Positions 1 through 9,212 are shown, counted from the first letter of the stretch. The stretch: 64,000 nucleotides of DNA from Fibrivirga algicola (GCF_011742925.1 NZ_WAEL01000003.1:558001-622000); one strand, 5' to 3'. Notes: generated by a model not told the origin, from the sequence alone. Translations and numbers: made by a program.

Positions 1-30
1 CTGGACTGGATTTGAGTTTTACAAAGCACA

Positions 31-61
31 CCGAAGTTGGCTCCAACCACTTCGGTTTTTT
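31..61 (+). terminator. Rho-independent terminator of a gene left of the window
   Basis: A stem with arms CCGAAGT and ACTTCGG, containing a second short TTGG/CCAA pairing, is followed directly by a run of six T. It faces right, so it probably ends a plus-strand gene that begins before position 1. The rest of the first 134 bases shows no gene. It also lies just downstream of the minus-strand protease gene. Confidence 0.7.
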
Positions 62-134
62 ATTGGCCACTTGCCAATGCTGATTCTTTTGACGCTGGTT
101 TTAGACACCTCGCCTAAAGAATATTGATCGTTGA

Positions 135-2507
135 TCATGAATCCAGATCGTCAAACGAGTTTCGCAGGTTAATCCGAATCTCATCTCTCAACCTTACATT
201 ACTGTGTTGAAAGTTGTTGTTTGTAAGACTACGTGTTACTGAACTGTAAACATCATGCTGTTGCAGAGGGTCTCTGATCGTTACGACTAGAGTAAAGTCC
301 TGTGATAATTCTTCACCGTCAGCATCGGCGATCATCTCAGCGGCTTGAGTAAACAATCCTTTCAGTCTAAGAAACCATTGCTTTGGCGCATTTAATCCTG
401 TACGACGTTTCGCTGGCGTCATTTCACTCAAATTGACTGCATATTTTTTTACGGGGTGAAACTTACCAGAGTATCTCCGAAGTTGACGCTCGGGGGTAAA
501 AGAATCATCGACGTACTTCTGAAAACGTTGAGAGTAATTACTTGGCAGAAGTACGTTACAAGGATTTTCTGTGCCAACAGGATTTAATATAGTGGCGACC
601 TTAGTATCGCGCTCCCGTACAGAATCATAGGTACCTAAAGATACTTCTATGTTTGACTGGCAGTACTCCGACCCTTGACTTCCATCAAGACGGGTACCAG
701 TAACCAAGGTAGCTACTATCTCCCCATAATACTCACCATCCTCATTTACCAATTCTGGCGGAAAAGGGAAATCAAGAATTTCAATATAGCCACCTCTTAT
801 TATTGTATCACGAAGAATAAGAGTTACTTCATGAGACGAGTTGTAAATGATTTCTTCGACGCTACCAGGGCGACCATAACCCATTTCCTTAAGCCGGTCT
901 GTTGGCTCTAAATCTAAATGTGCTGGGTATTTCGCAGAATGGATCACCAATGCTTTTAGCATCAGTGGATCGAACTCTTCCGCCAAGCGGTGACTCAACG
1001 CCCCAACCAAAGCTGTCACACGAGGAGTTGAGAAACTAGTTCCTGAACGTTGTAGCACGCTACCTGAGGTGCTGAATGAATTAACCCCTGTATAGGTAGC
1101 AGTTCCATCAGGCCTCAATCCTCCATTACCACCGAAATGAGTTACGTCTGGTTTAACAAGATTATTTGGCCCAAAACCTATACGCGAAAAAGGAGAAGGA
1201 TACCCTTCAGGAGCTAGATCATACTGATCCTTCCTGTGAGTCATACTACCTACAACTAAAGCTCTAACTGAGTCGGCTGAGGCACTTATCCGGCTTTTAG
1301 GCTGGAATTTTTTAAAGTTTTCACAGTTACCTGCCGATTTACATATTAAAACGTTGAATCGCTCTTGTATTGAATCTAATGCTTTGCCGAAGTCTGAAAA
1401 ATCTTGAGAATCACATTCTACACGGCTACCAAGCGACAAGTTCCAAACCTTTACATCAGGATACTGGCGAATGGCTCTTTGAATGTTCTCGTATAATTCA
1501 TCCTCATCGATGAAAACCCCCCTTCGAGGAAATACAGTTGCATCAAGAATTTTGCACGCGCCTGCACCTACCCACTGCTCATCTTCAAGTTCATCGCTAT
1601 ACAATGCTATACCCGTTACAAACGTACCATGCTCTCGGTCCACATCGCCTTCTTCATACGCCGTGAAACGTCGTGAGTCAATCCACGGAGCAATGTGTGG
1701 AATAGAGGCTATCCCGGAATCTAAGATACCTATTACTGGGTATGTCTGGCCGGGCACAGGTTCCTTCACAGGAACAACCGTGCCCGGCCCGCCGTCATCT
1801 AAGCCCAATGAATATTTGGGCATTGAAGTAATAGAATAAAGTGCCTCAAAATCTTGTATGTGCACTAGTGCATCTGCCTCAACATTACGCACATTGAATA
1901 CCGTAATATCAGCTGAGTACCTAGTTTTGCGTACGAGATCAACACCTAATTCGGTCAACGTTTGCTCAAAGACGCGTTCAACAGACTCATTAAGGCGTCG
2001 ATCTTGATAGTTGACTAACTTAATTTTCAGGTTGTCGTTTGTATCTAGTGGTATCTCAATAGCAGGCCGAAATGTTTCTATTTCAGTAATAGCTGACAAG
2101 CTAACAGGGAACGATTTGGGTTTTTGGAGATTACGAGTTATAAAATCTAGATGTTCGGACGATTCAACTTTAATGAGAAAGTCAAGGTCTTCGATTATTC
2201 CAATAAAATTATACTCGTTTTTCCGGTTGAAGAGACGTCCCACTTCGCTACGTGCACCTTTTGAGAGTGCTTCCTCTCTGAATGATACTTTGACCACAGC
2301 GGGTATAAATTCGCGTTCAGGCGGCCGACTAGCAATAATTTGTGCAGTTTCCTCTAGCACCTGTTGAATCTCAGTCGCTTTTACTAATAGCTCTGCCTCA
2401 CTCAACACCCAAGGTGGCAAAGTATTACTACCACCACCTTCAGTTCGACGCTCATCTTGATCACCCCTTTTATCAAAGAGCTTAATTGGTAGTCTCTCGT
2501 TAGCCAT
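135..2507 (-). CDS. ietS: Subtilisin-like S8 protease, IetS-type defence protein
   Basis: A 790-residue protein with an N-terminal region of about 250 residues followed by an S8 peptidase domain. The triad is visible: Asp263 in GILDSGIAS, His293 in DREHGTFVTG and Ser491 in RSGTSFSTPRV. No signal peptide is seen, so it should act in the cytoplasm. An upstream AAA ATPase plus a large S8 protease is the gene arrangement of the IetAS anti-phage system, also known from plasmid incompatibility and stability. The ATG at 2507 lies 4 bp after the ATPase stop and begins MANERLPIK. A start at 2561 would overlap the ATPase by about 50 bp and adds an unlikely N-terminus. The two genes are almost certainly co-transcribed. 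The call as protease is firm; the IetS assignment rests on context and domain type. Confidence 0.85.
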   Translation of the reverse strand: MANERLPIKLFDKRGDQDERRTEGGGSNTLPPWVLSEAELLVKATEIQQVLEETAQIIASRPPEREFIPAVVKVSFREEALSKGARSEVGRLFNRKNEYNFIGIIEDLDFLIKVESSEHLDFITRNLQKPKSFPVSLSAITEIETFRPAIEIPLDTNDNLKIKLVNYQDRRLNESVERVFEQTLTELGVDLVRKTRYSADITVFNVRNVEADALVHIQDFEALYSITSMPKYSLGLDDGGPGTVVPVKEPVPGQTYPVIGILDSGIASIPHIAPWIDSRRFTAYEEGDVDREHGTFVTGIALYSDELEDEQWVGAGACKILDATVFPRRGVFIDEDELYENIQRAIRQYPDVKVWNLSLGSRVECDSQDFSDFGKALDSIQERFNVLICKSAGNCENFKKFQPKSRISASADSVRALVVGSMTHRKDQYDLAPEGYPSPFSRIGFGPNNLVKPDVTHFGGNGGLRPDGTATYTGVNSFSTSGSVLQRSGTSFSTPRVTALVGALSHRLAEEFDPLMLKALVIHSAKYPAHLDLEPTDRLKEMGYGRPGSVEEIIYNSSHEVTLILRDTIIRGGYIEILDFPFPPELVNEDGEYYGEIVATLVTGTRLDGSQGSEYCQSNIEVSLGTYDSVRERDTKVATILNPVGTENPCNVLLPSNYSQRFQKYVDDSFTPERQLRRYSGKFHPVKKYAVNLSEMTPAKRRTGLNAPKQWFLRLKGLFTQAAEMIADADGEELSQDFTLVVTIRDPLQQHDVYSSVTRSLTNNNFQHSNVRLRDEIRINLRNSFDDLDS

Positions 2508-2511
2508 TGTC

Positions 2512-3663
2512 TTAGTTAGTAGGGTTGAGGTAATTTTGTACTTGACGCAACGAGATACCAACTAACTCGCTGATGGTCTTTTGTGCTACATCATGCTGCG
2601 CTAAAAATTCAACTAAAGACTTAGCAGAAAAAGCGTTGTGAAATTTGAAGTAGTAAAATTGGAGCAGTACATCAGCGTAGGATACGGCTTTTCTCTCCCC
2701 CATAATGACCTGAGCAATCGTGTTTTGACAAATTGCCTTAATATCTGCTGGGCTACAACCCTGAAGCAGCTCAACTAAGGAATCCCATTTTCGTGATTGT
2801 TGATCAAAATCAATAGTGCTCTTCTCTAAGTACATTGACATCAGGGATTTAACCTCAGCATGTCCTGGATTAGCAACCTCAATCACACTGTTGAAACGCC
2901 GCCAGATAGCTTTATCCAATAGTTCTTGATGATTAGTTGCAGCAATCAAAATGTTAGATTGGCTTGACTGAATAAATTCGTCAATGTTCTGTAGCAAGCT
3001 ATTTACAACCCTCTTCAACTCGCCTAATTCATGCTGGTCATCGCGGGCTTTGGCGATGGCATCAAATTCATCTAGAAACAGTATACATGGTTGGCGGCTA
3101 GCAAACTCAAATACTCGGCGAATATTTTTAGAGGTATTTCCTAACAGGGAGGATACGATTGAGTCTAGGCGAGCTACTACTAAAGGAAGCTTGGTTTGCT
3201 GAGATATATAGTGCGCTAATGTCGTTTTACCACAGCCTGGAGGCCCGTACAGTAGTAGGGAAGTTGTTAAGTCAACCCCGGCAGCTTGTAGCTGGTCCCG
3301 ATATTGTAACCGCCCGATAAAAGCGTCAAGCTTACTACGCATGGTGTCGGAAAAAACCAACTTGACCTTATCTATGGAATCAGGCATGATAAGATCAACA
3401 ATATTCAATCTAGTCTCCTGATCTACAGGCGGAGTAAATACCTGATCAAGGTATACAGGCTGAGCCTGATTGCTCTGTAAAACCCTAAGTATTCGTTCTG
3501 CCGTCTTTTTCTCACCTTCTTTAGAAAGGTTTTCTGCTAAAAGTCTCGCGTAATTAGCCACCTTACGCGAGTCTTTGTTCAAGCCACCCTCTATGATTTT
3601 AAGCAGCTCTGTGTACATGGCAAGTTCATTTTGGTCTTTGATATCTGATGTCAAATTAAGCAT
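2512..3663 (-). CDS. ietA: AAA ATPase, IetA-type partner of the S8 protease
   Basis: A 383-residue single AAA domain protein. Walker A is GPPGCGKTTLAH, Walker B is CILFLDEFDAI, and sensor 1 (LIAATNH) and an arginine pair (WRRFNS) follow. About 90 N-terminal residues are helical with no known motif. The C-terminus, TISELVGISLRQVQNYL, resembles a helix-turn-helix, so the ATPase might also bind DNA. The ATG at 3663 gives MLNLTSDIKDQ. The longer form from 3696 adds a Cys-containing extension that looks untranslated. It is the first gene of the pair and lies 4 bp upstream of the protease. In IetAS both genes are needed for defence; the trigger and target are not evident from sequence. Confidence 0.85.
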   Translation of the reverse strand: MLNLTSDIKDQNELAMYTELLKIIEGGLNKDSRKVANYARLLAENLSKEGEKKTAERILRVLQSNQAQPVYLDQVFTPPVDQETRLNIVDLIMPDSIDKVKLVFSDTMRSKLDAFIGRLQYRDQLQAAGVDLTTSLLLYGPPGCGKTTLAHYISQQTKLPLVVARLDSIVSSLLGNTSKNIRRVFEFASRQPCILFLDEFDAIAKARDDQHELGELKRVVNSLLQNIDEFIQSSQSNILIAATNHQELLDKAIWRRFNSVIEVANPGHAEVKSLMSMYLEKSTIDFDQQSRKWDSLVELLQGCSPADIKAICQNTIAQVIMGERKAVSYADVLLQFYYFKFHNAFSAKSLVEFLAQHDVAQKTISELVGISLRQVQNYLNPTN

Positions 3664-3732
3664 ATTCGAGCTTAAAAAACAACTTAATGATGTCAAAATT
3701 CACAAAAACGATACCAAAATTCATAATAACGT

Positions 3733-3748
3733 ATTAAGTATACTTAAT
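3733..3748. promoter_or_regulatory. Perfect 16-bp palindrome upstream of the ATPase gene
   Basis: The sequence ATTAAGTATACTTAAT is a perfect palindrome 70 bp upstream of the ATPase start, in a very AT-rich region. Two direct copies of CAAAATTCA lie between it and the gene. It could be an operator for the defence pair. In such AT-rich sequence a palindrome of this size may also occur by chance. Confidence 0.35.
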
Positions 3749-4085
3749 TAAATAATAAGTATAAAATCAAAACAAAAGATTAGTCGATTATCGGTTTCAG
3801 GATGATCACTAAGTAAGCAGGTCATATGAACAAAGGCTGAGAGCGAACCACCCACTCGGCCAAAGCAAAACGAGATGCACCCTAACGCTATCCTATCTCT
3901 TCAAATAGTAAGCTATGCTGTTTATAGTAGTTCTTGACGTAATTAATGAAAACCGTCAACCTCTCTGGTCTTTTAGCCAATCCGTCAACTAATCCGTCAA
4001 CCAGCCTTTCTGAATTTCACAAATTATTGACTATCAGTTATATATTCTATTTGGTACAAGTCCCATAGGAGGCTCAGCGAGTAAA
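3749..4085. other. Non-coding gap at the right edge of the island
   Basis: No supported gene. Three copies of CCGTCAAC lie at about 3953-4001. A short stretch at about 4052-4078 (GGTACAAGTCCC and then AGGAGGCTC) vaguely resembles a tRNA T-arm and 3' end, which would fit an integration scar, but the stem pairing is poor. Confidence 0.3.
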
Positions 4086-4117
4086 AAAGGCTAACCTGGG
4101 GTTAGCCTTTTTTTATG
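4086..4117. terminator. Rho-independent terminator, usable in both directions
   Basis: An 11-bp perfect stem (AAAGGCTAACC and its complement) with a 3-nt loop, followed by T-rich sequence on both strands. It ends the minus-strand peptidase gene at 4157 and would also stop transcription leaving the island to the right. Confidence 0.85.
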
Positions 4118-4156
4118 CCTCAAAATAGGTACGTGGGTACGTTCATTACCGGCGGT

Positions 4157-5281
4157 TTACCGGATCTGGCCTGCCTGTTTCAGGAGTTCAATCACCTTGT
4201 CGACGGGGAGTTTCTCGACTCGGTGGCCCTGGTCGCCCGTTAGGGTCTGGGCGCTGAAGAGTGAGTTGATAATTGCTTCTTCGGTCGCTTCGATGGCCGC
4301 CATAAAGAGCGGAGACACGTTGTCGTTTCGAAGCAGTTTCACCTCATCTACTGCGCTGGTTGTGGTATGGGGAATGCGATAAGCGGTTGATACCGCAATA
4401 ACATAATCGCCACTCCCGTTCGAGGCGATGCCACCCGTTTGAGCCATACCCATAAAGGTCCGTTTTGCCAGGCGTTTCAGGTTGCGGGCGTCCAGCGGGG
4501 CATCGGTTAGCACCACCATCATGCACGAGCCGTCAAGGTTTTCTTTGAACGAGTAGCGGCCCAACGCCACGCCAACCGGTACGCCGCCAATTCGCAGCAC
4601 GCCACCAAAGTTGGTTTGCACCAGTACGCCAACCGTATACCCACCCAGCGACGCGGGTAATTTGCGCGAAGCCGTTCCAATACCGCCCTTGAAACCGAAG
4701 CAAACGGTACCTGTGCCCGCTCCCACATTTCCTTCCTCGACCGGGCCCGATTTGGCTTGCTTCAGCGCCTCCAACACATGCTGTCGCGTAATGTACCGTC
4801 CCCGTATGTCGTTGAGAAACCCATCGTTGGTTTCACCTACTACAGCATTGACCGAACGTACCTGCTCGTTGCCGGGCTGGGTCAGGGTGTAGTCAATCAG
4901 CGCATCAGCGGCGGCTGGCACACTCAGTGTGTTGGTGAGCACAATGGGCGTTTCGAGATTACCCAACTCGTCGACCTGGCTGTAACCAGCCAGCTTGCCG
5001 AAGCCATTACCGATATACATGGCGGCGGGGCTTTTTTGTTGAAATATATTTCCTGGGTGGGGTAAAATAGCGGTAACCCCCGTGCGGACGCTGGCCCCGT
5101 TCTGCAGGGTCACCTGCCCCACCTGTACGCCGGGTACGTCGGTGATGGCGTTGTACTGACCGGTGGGTAACACACCAAACCGAATGCCATAGTCGCGAGG
5201 GCGTTTGCTGGCTTGCGCGGTGGCTGGTTGTACTGACGCCATCAGCAGCATCAGGAAAAGGAGAAAACGGGATAAAGCCAT
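4157..5281 (-). CDS. P1 family (S58, DmpA-type) aminopeptidase, secreted
   Basis: A 374-residue protein with a signal peptide (MALSRFLLFLMLLMASVQP, cleavage near ATAQA). The mature start, RDYGIRFGVLPTGQYNAITDVPGVQVGQ, is the standard opening of the DmpA/S58 family. These enzymes self-cleave to expose a catalytic Ser or Thr, here probably in GGIASNGSGDYVIA. Family members are D- or beta-aminopeptidases that act on N-terminal residues of short peptides. The true substrate cannot be told. The gene stands alone between a terminator and a divergent membrane protein gene. Confidence 0.9.
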   Translation of the reverse strand: MALSRFLLFLMLLMASVQPATAQASKRPRDYGIRFGVLPTGQYNAITDVPGVQVGQVTLQNGASVRTGVTAILPHPGNIFQQKSPAAMYIGNGFGKLAGYSQVDELGNLETPIVLTNTLSVPAAADALIDYTLTQPGNEQVRSVNAVVGETNDGFLNDIRGRYITRQHVLEALKQAKSGPVEEGNVGAGTGTVCFGFKGGIGTASRKLPASLGGYTVGVLVQTNFGGVLRIGGVPVGVALGRYSFKENLDGSCMMVVLTDAPLDARNLKRLAKRTFMGMAQTGGIASNGSGDYVIAVSTAYRIPHTTTSAVDEVKLLRNDNVSPLFMAAIEATEEAIINSLFSAQTLTGDQGHRVEKLPVDKVIELLKQAGQIR

Positions 5282-5552
5282 GCAGCTACAGAATTCGTGC
5301 TATTCAGTTCGAGGTCAATTTACGGGAGGACCTAGTACAATCGGTTGGCAATGGTCTACTTCGAAAGCTGTTGAACCGGTTACGCTGCTTACCGGCTGCT
5401 AAATAGTACAGCCCGGCTCCTTGCAATTTGGTCTTCACGCCGCCTTCAGCGTGCTTCCAGTATGTAATTTGGGGAAAAGCCCCGCCGATAGCTACAGTAA
5501 TTGGGTGGCGTATTTACTTTAGTAAAAATACTCCCTGCCAGCAATTCCCTCT

Positions 5553-6407
5553 ATGACAAACGAAACGCTATCTCCTGCACCTGAAAAGAACCGCCGGCTG
5601 TCTGAAGCGAGTGCTACGGCACTGCGTTGGTGCAGCGTTCTGCTGACCGCTAGCGTCTGGGTGAGCGCAGCCCTCTTCGGTTTATATATCCTGGCTTTTT
5701 ATGCATCGGCTCTGTATGAGGGAAACATGGAGCGGTGGAACAAAATACTTCCCCGCCTGTATGAGCAAAGCACCACTACCGCTACCACCGGTATCGGCCT
5801 GCATTTCGCAATGGGCGGCATCATTCTCGTTCTGGGCAGTATTCAGCTACTGGATGGCGTCAGGTTGCGTTTTCCGGCCTGGCATCGCTGGATTGGCCGT
5901 GTGTATGTTACAGCCTGCCTGCTGGCCGCTCTGGGCGGATTAGTGTTTATTATCGCCAAGGGCACCGTTGGCGGACCGGTCATGAATGTTGGCTTTGGGC
6001 TCTACGGCGTGCTGATGTTCATCGCGGCCATTGCCACCTATCGTTATGCCGTGGCTGGCCAGCTTGCTCAGCATCGGGTGTGGGCGTTGCGCCTGTATGC
6101 GCTGGCGATTGGCTCGTGGCTCTACCGCATGGATTACGGTTTCTGGCTTCTACTGACCGACGGACTGGGTCACACCAACACGTTTGGTGGCCCCTTCGAC
6201 TATGTGATGGCCTTCTTTTTTTACCTACCCAATTTGTTGGTTGTCGAAGCCTTTGTGCGTGGAAACCGGGCTGGTGCCTCACCCGTTCTCAGGCTGGCGG
6301 CGTCACTGGTCTTGCTGCTGGCCACTGGTTTCGTTGGCGTGGGTACGTATTTCTTTACGCTCTATTACTGGGGACCTGCTATTCTGACCTGGTTATCTAT
6401 CGGTTAG
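5553..6407 (+). CDS. DUF2306 domain membrane protein
   Basis: A 284-residue protein with about seven or eight hydrophobic segments. Conserved features of DUF2306 are visible: HRWIGRVYV after an early membrane pair and QHRVWALRLYAL in the middle, giving conserved His and Arg residues at membrane edges. The function of the family is unknown. The 270 bp upstream contain no other gene; an AT-rich stretch at about 5505-5530 is the likely promoter region but has no clear consensus. The gene is followed by a 190-bp gap before the histidine kinase. Confidence 0.8.
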   Translation: MTNETLSPAPEKNRRLSEASATALRWCSVLLTASVWVSAALFGLYILAFYASALYEGNMERWNKILPRLYEQSTTTATTGIGLHFAMGGIILVLGSIQLLDGVRLRFPAWHRWIGRVYVTACLLAALGGLVFIIAKGTVGGPVMNVGFGLYGVLMFIAAIATYRYAVAGQLAQHRVWALRLYALAIGSWLYRMDYGFWLLLTDGLGHTNTFGGPFDYVMAFFFYLPNLLVVEAFVRGNRAGASPVLRLAASLVLLLATGFVGVGTYFFTLYYWGPAILTWLSIG

Positions 6408-6597
6408 GCAGCATCAAATACAGTTAAATACCCATTTTACCTCACATTCAGTAATTGGTATAGGCTAGACGGGATACGTACCAACCTGGCAGTTCGTCGA
6501 CCGTTCCCAGTCAATAAGGTTAACTAATTTATAAGCAGAATTCTGACTATTCGTGCGTAGTATAGCGTTGTAAAACACTGGCCGTTACCCGACTCGT

Positions 6598-8634
6598 GTG
6601 GTTGCTGATCAACTACTTAGGCCTTGTTTATTATTGTTGTACAGTGCCCCCTTTATATTATCCAGTGTGGATCACACTCAACGTACGTTAACTAAACCAT
6701 CAACGGCGGTTCCATTGTCTCCAGTTACAAATGCCGCCCTGTTGCAAGGTATCCTGAACGCATCTCCAGGTAGCGTAGCTTATTGCGAACCTGTATTTAC
6801 CGAGAACAACCCGGCACAGTCCGGGCAGGTTGCCGACTTTGTTTACCGGGTTGTCAATACCAGGATGGTAGCCCTCATTGGTCAGCCCGCTGAACGAATC
6901 GTTGGCGGCCTAATGACGGAGCTATCCGCTACGGTACAAAAAAATGGGCTATTCGAGCGGTATGTAGCCGTATTGCAAACTGGTCAGCCCGCCAAATTTG
7001 AATTTGCGCATCAGACCGATACATTCAGCGGCTGGTTCCAGATCTCCGTTGAGCCACTCCTGACCGGCCTTGTCATTGCGCTGGTTGATATCAGTGACCG
7101 TAAACGGGCGGAATTGCAGGCTCGCCAGCAAACCGCCGAACTGCGGGCTACCCTCGACGCCTCGCTCAACAGCATTCTGCTGATGCGGGCCATTCGCGAC
7201 AGCCAGGGCCAGATCACCGATTTCTGGATGGAAACGGCTAACCTGGCCGTGGTAAACAGTCTGGCAAAAAAGCCCGATGAATTAGTAGGGCGAACGTTGC
7301 TGGAGGTGTTTCCCGGGAATGTCGACTCCGGCTTTTTTGCGCTATACACCCGGGTAGCTGACACAGGACAGTCTGAAAAAGCTGAATATTATTATCAAGA
7401 CGTGAATGGATTTACGGGTTGGTTCGAGGTGTCGGCTGTCCGGCAAGCCACTGATCTGATCGTACTGACGTTCAATAATATTACTGCTCAGCGCGAAGAC
7501 CAGCTCGACCAGCAGCGCCAGTCGCAGGTGCTAGAGGCGATTCTTGATCATTCACAAACAGCCATTTCGCTGCATCAGCCCATCCACGACGAGCAGGGGC
7601 AGGTCGTAGATTTTCAGATTGTACGTGCCAACCGACAGGCATTGATGAACTGGGAGCCGATCGCCGACGTCTTGTTTAAAGACTCGTTCCTGACTTTACA
7701 TCCTGAGGCCCGCCACAATGGCGAGTTTGCCAGGTACGTTCGCGTGGTTGAGACTGGGCAGCCCGATGTGTTCGAGTATACAGCTAACAATCGCCAGTAC
7801 CTGATTACGCTGGCCCGGGCGGGGAGCGACGTGGTGATGTCGGCAGTTGATGTCACCAGTGACCGGCAATATCGGCATGAATTAGAAGCACTGAACCGGA
7901 CACTGCAACAATCCAACGAGAGCCTGCAGTCGTTTGCCTATGTTGCCAGTCATGATTTGCAGGAACCACTTCGCAAAATTCAGGCATTCGGTGACATCCT
8001 GCAAAGCCAGTTTGAAGACAATCTTTCTGACGGTGAGCGCGATATGACCCGGCGAATTCAGAAGTCGGCCATGCGTATGCAACAGCTGGTTAAAGATTTG
8101 CTGGCCTACTCACAGGTAACGGCCCGGCGTGATCCCTTTGGTCCTGTTCAGTTACAGGAAGTAGTTGATGACGCCGTTAGCGATTTGGAAATATCAATTA
8201 ATGAAGCCAGCGCTACCTTACAGGTCAGTGACCTGCCAACGGTACAGGGCAATGCCTCGCGGCTTCGCCAGTTGATGCAGAACCTGATTGCCAACGCCCT
8301 CAAGTTTCGGCACAGCGACCGGCCGCTTGTGGTTCGGGTAGACAGCCGACTTGCTACCACCCATGAGCTTCCGGAAGGTGTTTCCACCGCTACACACTAC
8401 TGGCTCATTACGGTCGCCGACAATGGACTAGGCTTCGATGAGAAGTACAAAGACCGCATCTTTCAGCTCTTTCAGCGGCTACACGACTCCAGCGCCTATA
8501 GTGGTACTGGCATCGGCCTGGCGATCTGCCAACGCGTTGTGGAAAGCCACAACGGTGCTATCAACGTAAGCAGTCAACTAGGCGTAGGAACCACGTTTTC
8601 GATTTTTCTGCCCGTGTACCAGGCTACTGCTTAA
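6598..8634 (+). CDS. PAS-domain sensor histidine kinase
   Basis: A 678-residue soluble-looking sensor kinase. Three PAS-like repeats cover roughly residues 45-170, 180-300 and 310-420. Each has the pattern 'ADF/DFW...N..', 'GR.L.E.FP' and 'F.RYV.V..TGQ'. The HisKA phospho-acceptor lies in YVASHDLQEPLRKI, and the ATPase domain has an N box (NALKFR), DNGLGF, the F box and GTGIGLAI. The start is uncertain: the listed GTG is the only upstream option with normal spacing, and the first ATG would remove part of the first PAS domain. The gene's stop overlaps the convergent heme oxygenase by 4 bp. No receiver partner is adjacent on this strand; the single-domain regulator of the phytochrome operon is the nearest candidate. 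Confidence 0.85.
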   Translation: MVADQLLRPCLLLLYSAPFILSSVDHTQRTLTKPSTAVPLSPVTNAALLQGILNASPGSVAYCEPVFTENNPAQSGQVADFVYRVVNTRMVALIGQPAERIVGGLMTELSATVQKNGLFERYVAVLQTGQPAKFEFAHQTDTFSGWFQISVEPLLTGLVIALVDISDRKRAELQARQQTAELRATLDASLNSILLMRAIRDSQGQITDFWMETANLAVVNSLAKKPDELVGRTLLEVFPGNVDSGFFALYTRVADTGQSEKAEYYYQDVNGFTGWFEVSAVRQATDLIVLTFNNITAQREDQLDQQRQSQVLEAILDHSQTAISLHQPIHDEQGQVVDFQIVRANRQALMNWEPIADVLFKDSFLTLHPEARHNGEFARYVRVVETGQPDVFEYTANNRQYLITLARAGSDVVMSAVDVTSDRQYRHELEALNRTLQQSNESLQSFAYVASHDLQEPLRKIQAFGDILQSQFEDNLSDGERDMTRRIQKSAMRMQQLVKDLLAYSQVTARRDPFGPVQLQEVVDDAVSDLEISINEASATLQVSDLPTVQGNASRLRQLMQNLIANALKFRHSDRPLVVRVDSRLATTHELPEGVSTATHYWLITVADNGLGFDEKYKDRIFQLFQRLHDSSAYSGTGIGLAICQRVVESHNGAINVSSQLGVGTTFSIFLPVYQATA

Positions 8635-9212
8635 CCTGCCAGTTCAGGCTGGGTACGGTCAAACAGATCGGCATATAGCTGGAACGCCCGTTTGGCGCCG
8701 TCTATGACAGCCGCCTGATCATCGTCAGTTTGCTGTGCCATAAAAGCAGTGAAAGCGCGCCAGCGAGGCCCGGTTTCAGCACCATAGCCCTGATAGAACT
8801 GAGCTTTCTCGAGCATGGACTGAAGGGCGGGACTTTGCTGCAGGTAATGCCAAACGGTTTTTCCGCCCAACATTGACCCCTCGCCCACATAAGCAGCCCC
8901 AGCCAGTTCAGCAGGCGACCAGTTGGTAAACAGATCGGTCAATACCGGCAGGGTGCGGCCGGCCTGTGCCAGATCAGCTACAAGCCAGGGCGTTTTCCGA
9001 CGGGTATTGGGCTCATAGTCGGCAAAGAAGGCAGGATGAGCATCAATAGCCCGCTCCAGTGCAGCGTGAAAGGCGCCGTGAATCAGCAGCAGATGAACAT
9101 ACTGATTGGCGGTAAGTGTGCCGCCGCGCAGTGAGTTTGTGTACAGCAGTTGCTCGGTTTGTTCGTGCAGCGGGCGAGTCTCTTCCCGGAGCCGTTCGGC
9201 TAATAACGTCAT
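8631..9212 (-). CDS. bphO: Biliverdin-producing heme oxygenase
   Basis: A 193-residue heme oxygenase. The proximal heme ligand is His16 in REETRPLHEQTE, and the distal helix is GAAYVGEGSMLGGKTVWHYLQ. The enzyme opens heme to biliverdin, iron and CO. The ATG at 9212 overlaps the stop of the response regulator (ATGA), so the two are translationally coupled. An upstream in-frame ATG at 9254 would lie inside the regulator gene. As the third gene of a phytochrome operon it supplies the chromophore for the photoreceptor two genes upstream. Its 3' end overlaps the convergent PAS kinase by 4 bp. Confidence 0.92.
   Translation of the reverse strand: MTLLAERLREETRPLHEQTEQLLYTNSLRGGTLTANQYVHLLLIHGAFHAALERAIDAHPAFFADYEPNTRRKTPWLVADLAQAGRTLPVLTDLFTNWSPAELAGAAYVGEGSMLGGKTVWHYLQQSPALQSMLEKAQFYQGYGAETGPRWRAFTAFMAQQTDDDQAAVIDGAKRAFQLYADLFDRTQPELAG

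Larger units (their letters stand above)
62..4085. other. AT-rich putative defence island segment
   Basis: By eye this block has clearly more A and T than the sequence right of 4.15 kb, and the ATPase promoter region at 3664-3780 is very AT-rich. It holds only the protease and ATPase genes. Its right edge carries a terminator at 4086-4117 with no recognisable plus-strand gene in front of it, as expected if the block interrupted an older locus. No integrase or direct repeats were found in the window, so transfer is an inference from composition and gene type. Confidence 0.4.

Noticed and set aside
2508-2561. Longer N-terminus of the S8 protease
   Set aside because: It would lie inside the ATPase gene; the ATG 4 bp after the ATPase stop is the normal operon spacing.
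3895-4010. Short minus-strand frame reading ...VDGLVDGLAKRPERLTV...
   Set aside because: No good start codon, fewer than 45 codons, and the repeated VDGL comes from CCGTCAAC repeats. It has no recognised family.
4052-4082. tRNA-like 3' end
   Set aside because: The T-loop differs from the consensus, only three of five T-stem pairs form, and no matching acceptor 5' strand is in the window. Kept only as a weak scar hypothesis.
5500-5535. Near-palindrome GTATTTAC ... GTAAAAATAC before the DUF2306 gene
   Set aside because: Arms are uneven and AT-rich, with no second copy in the window, so chance is likely.
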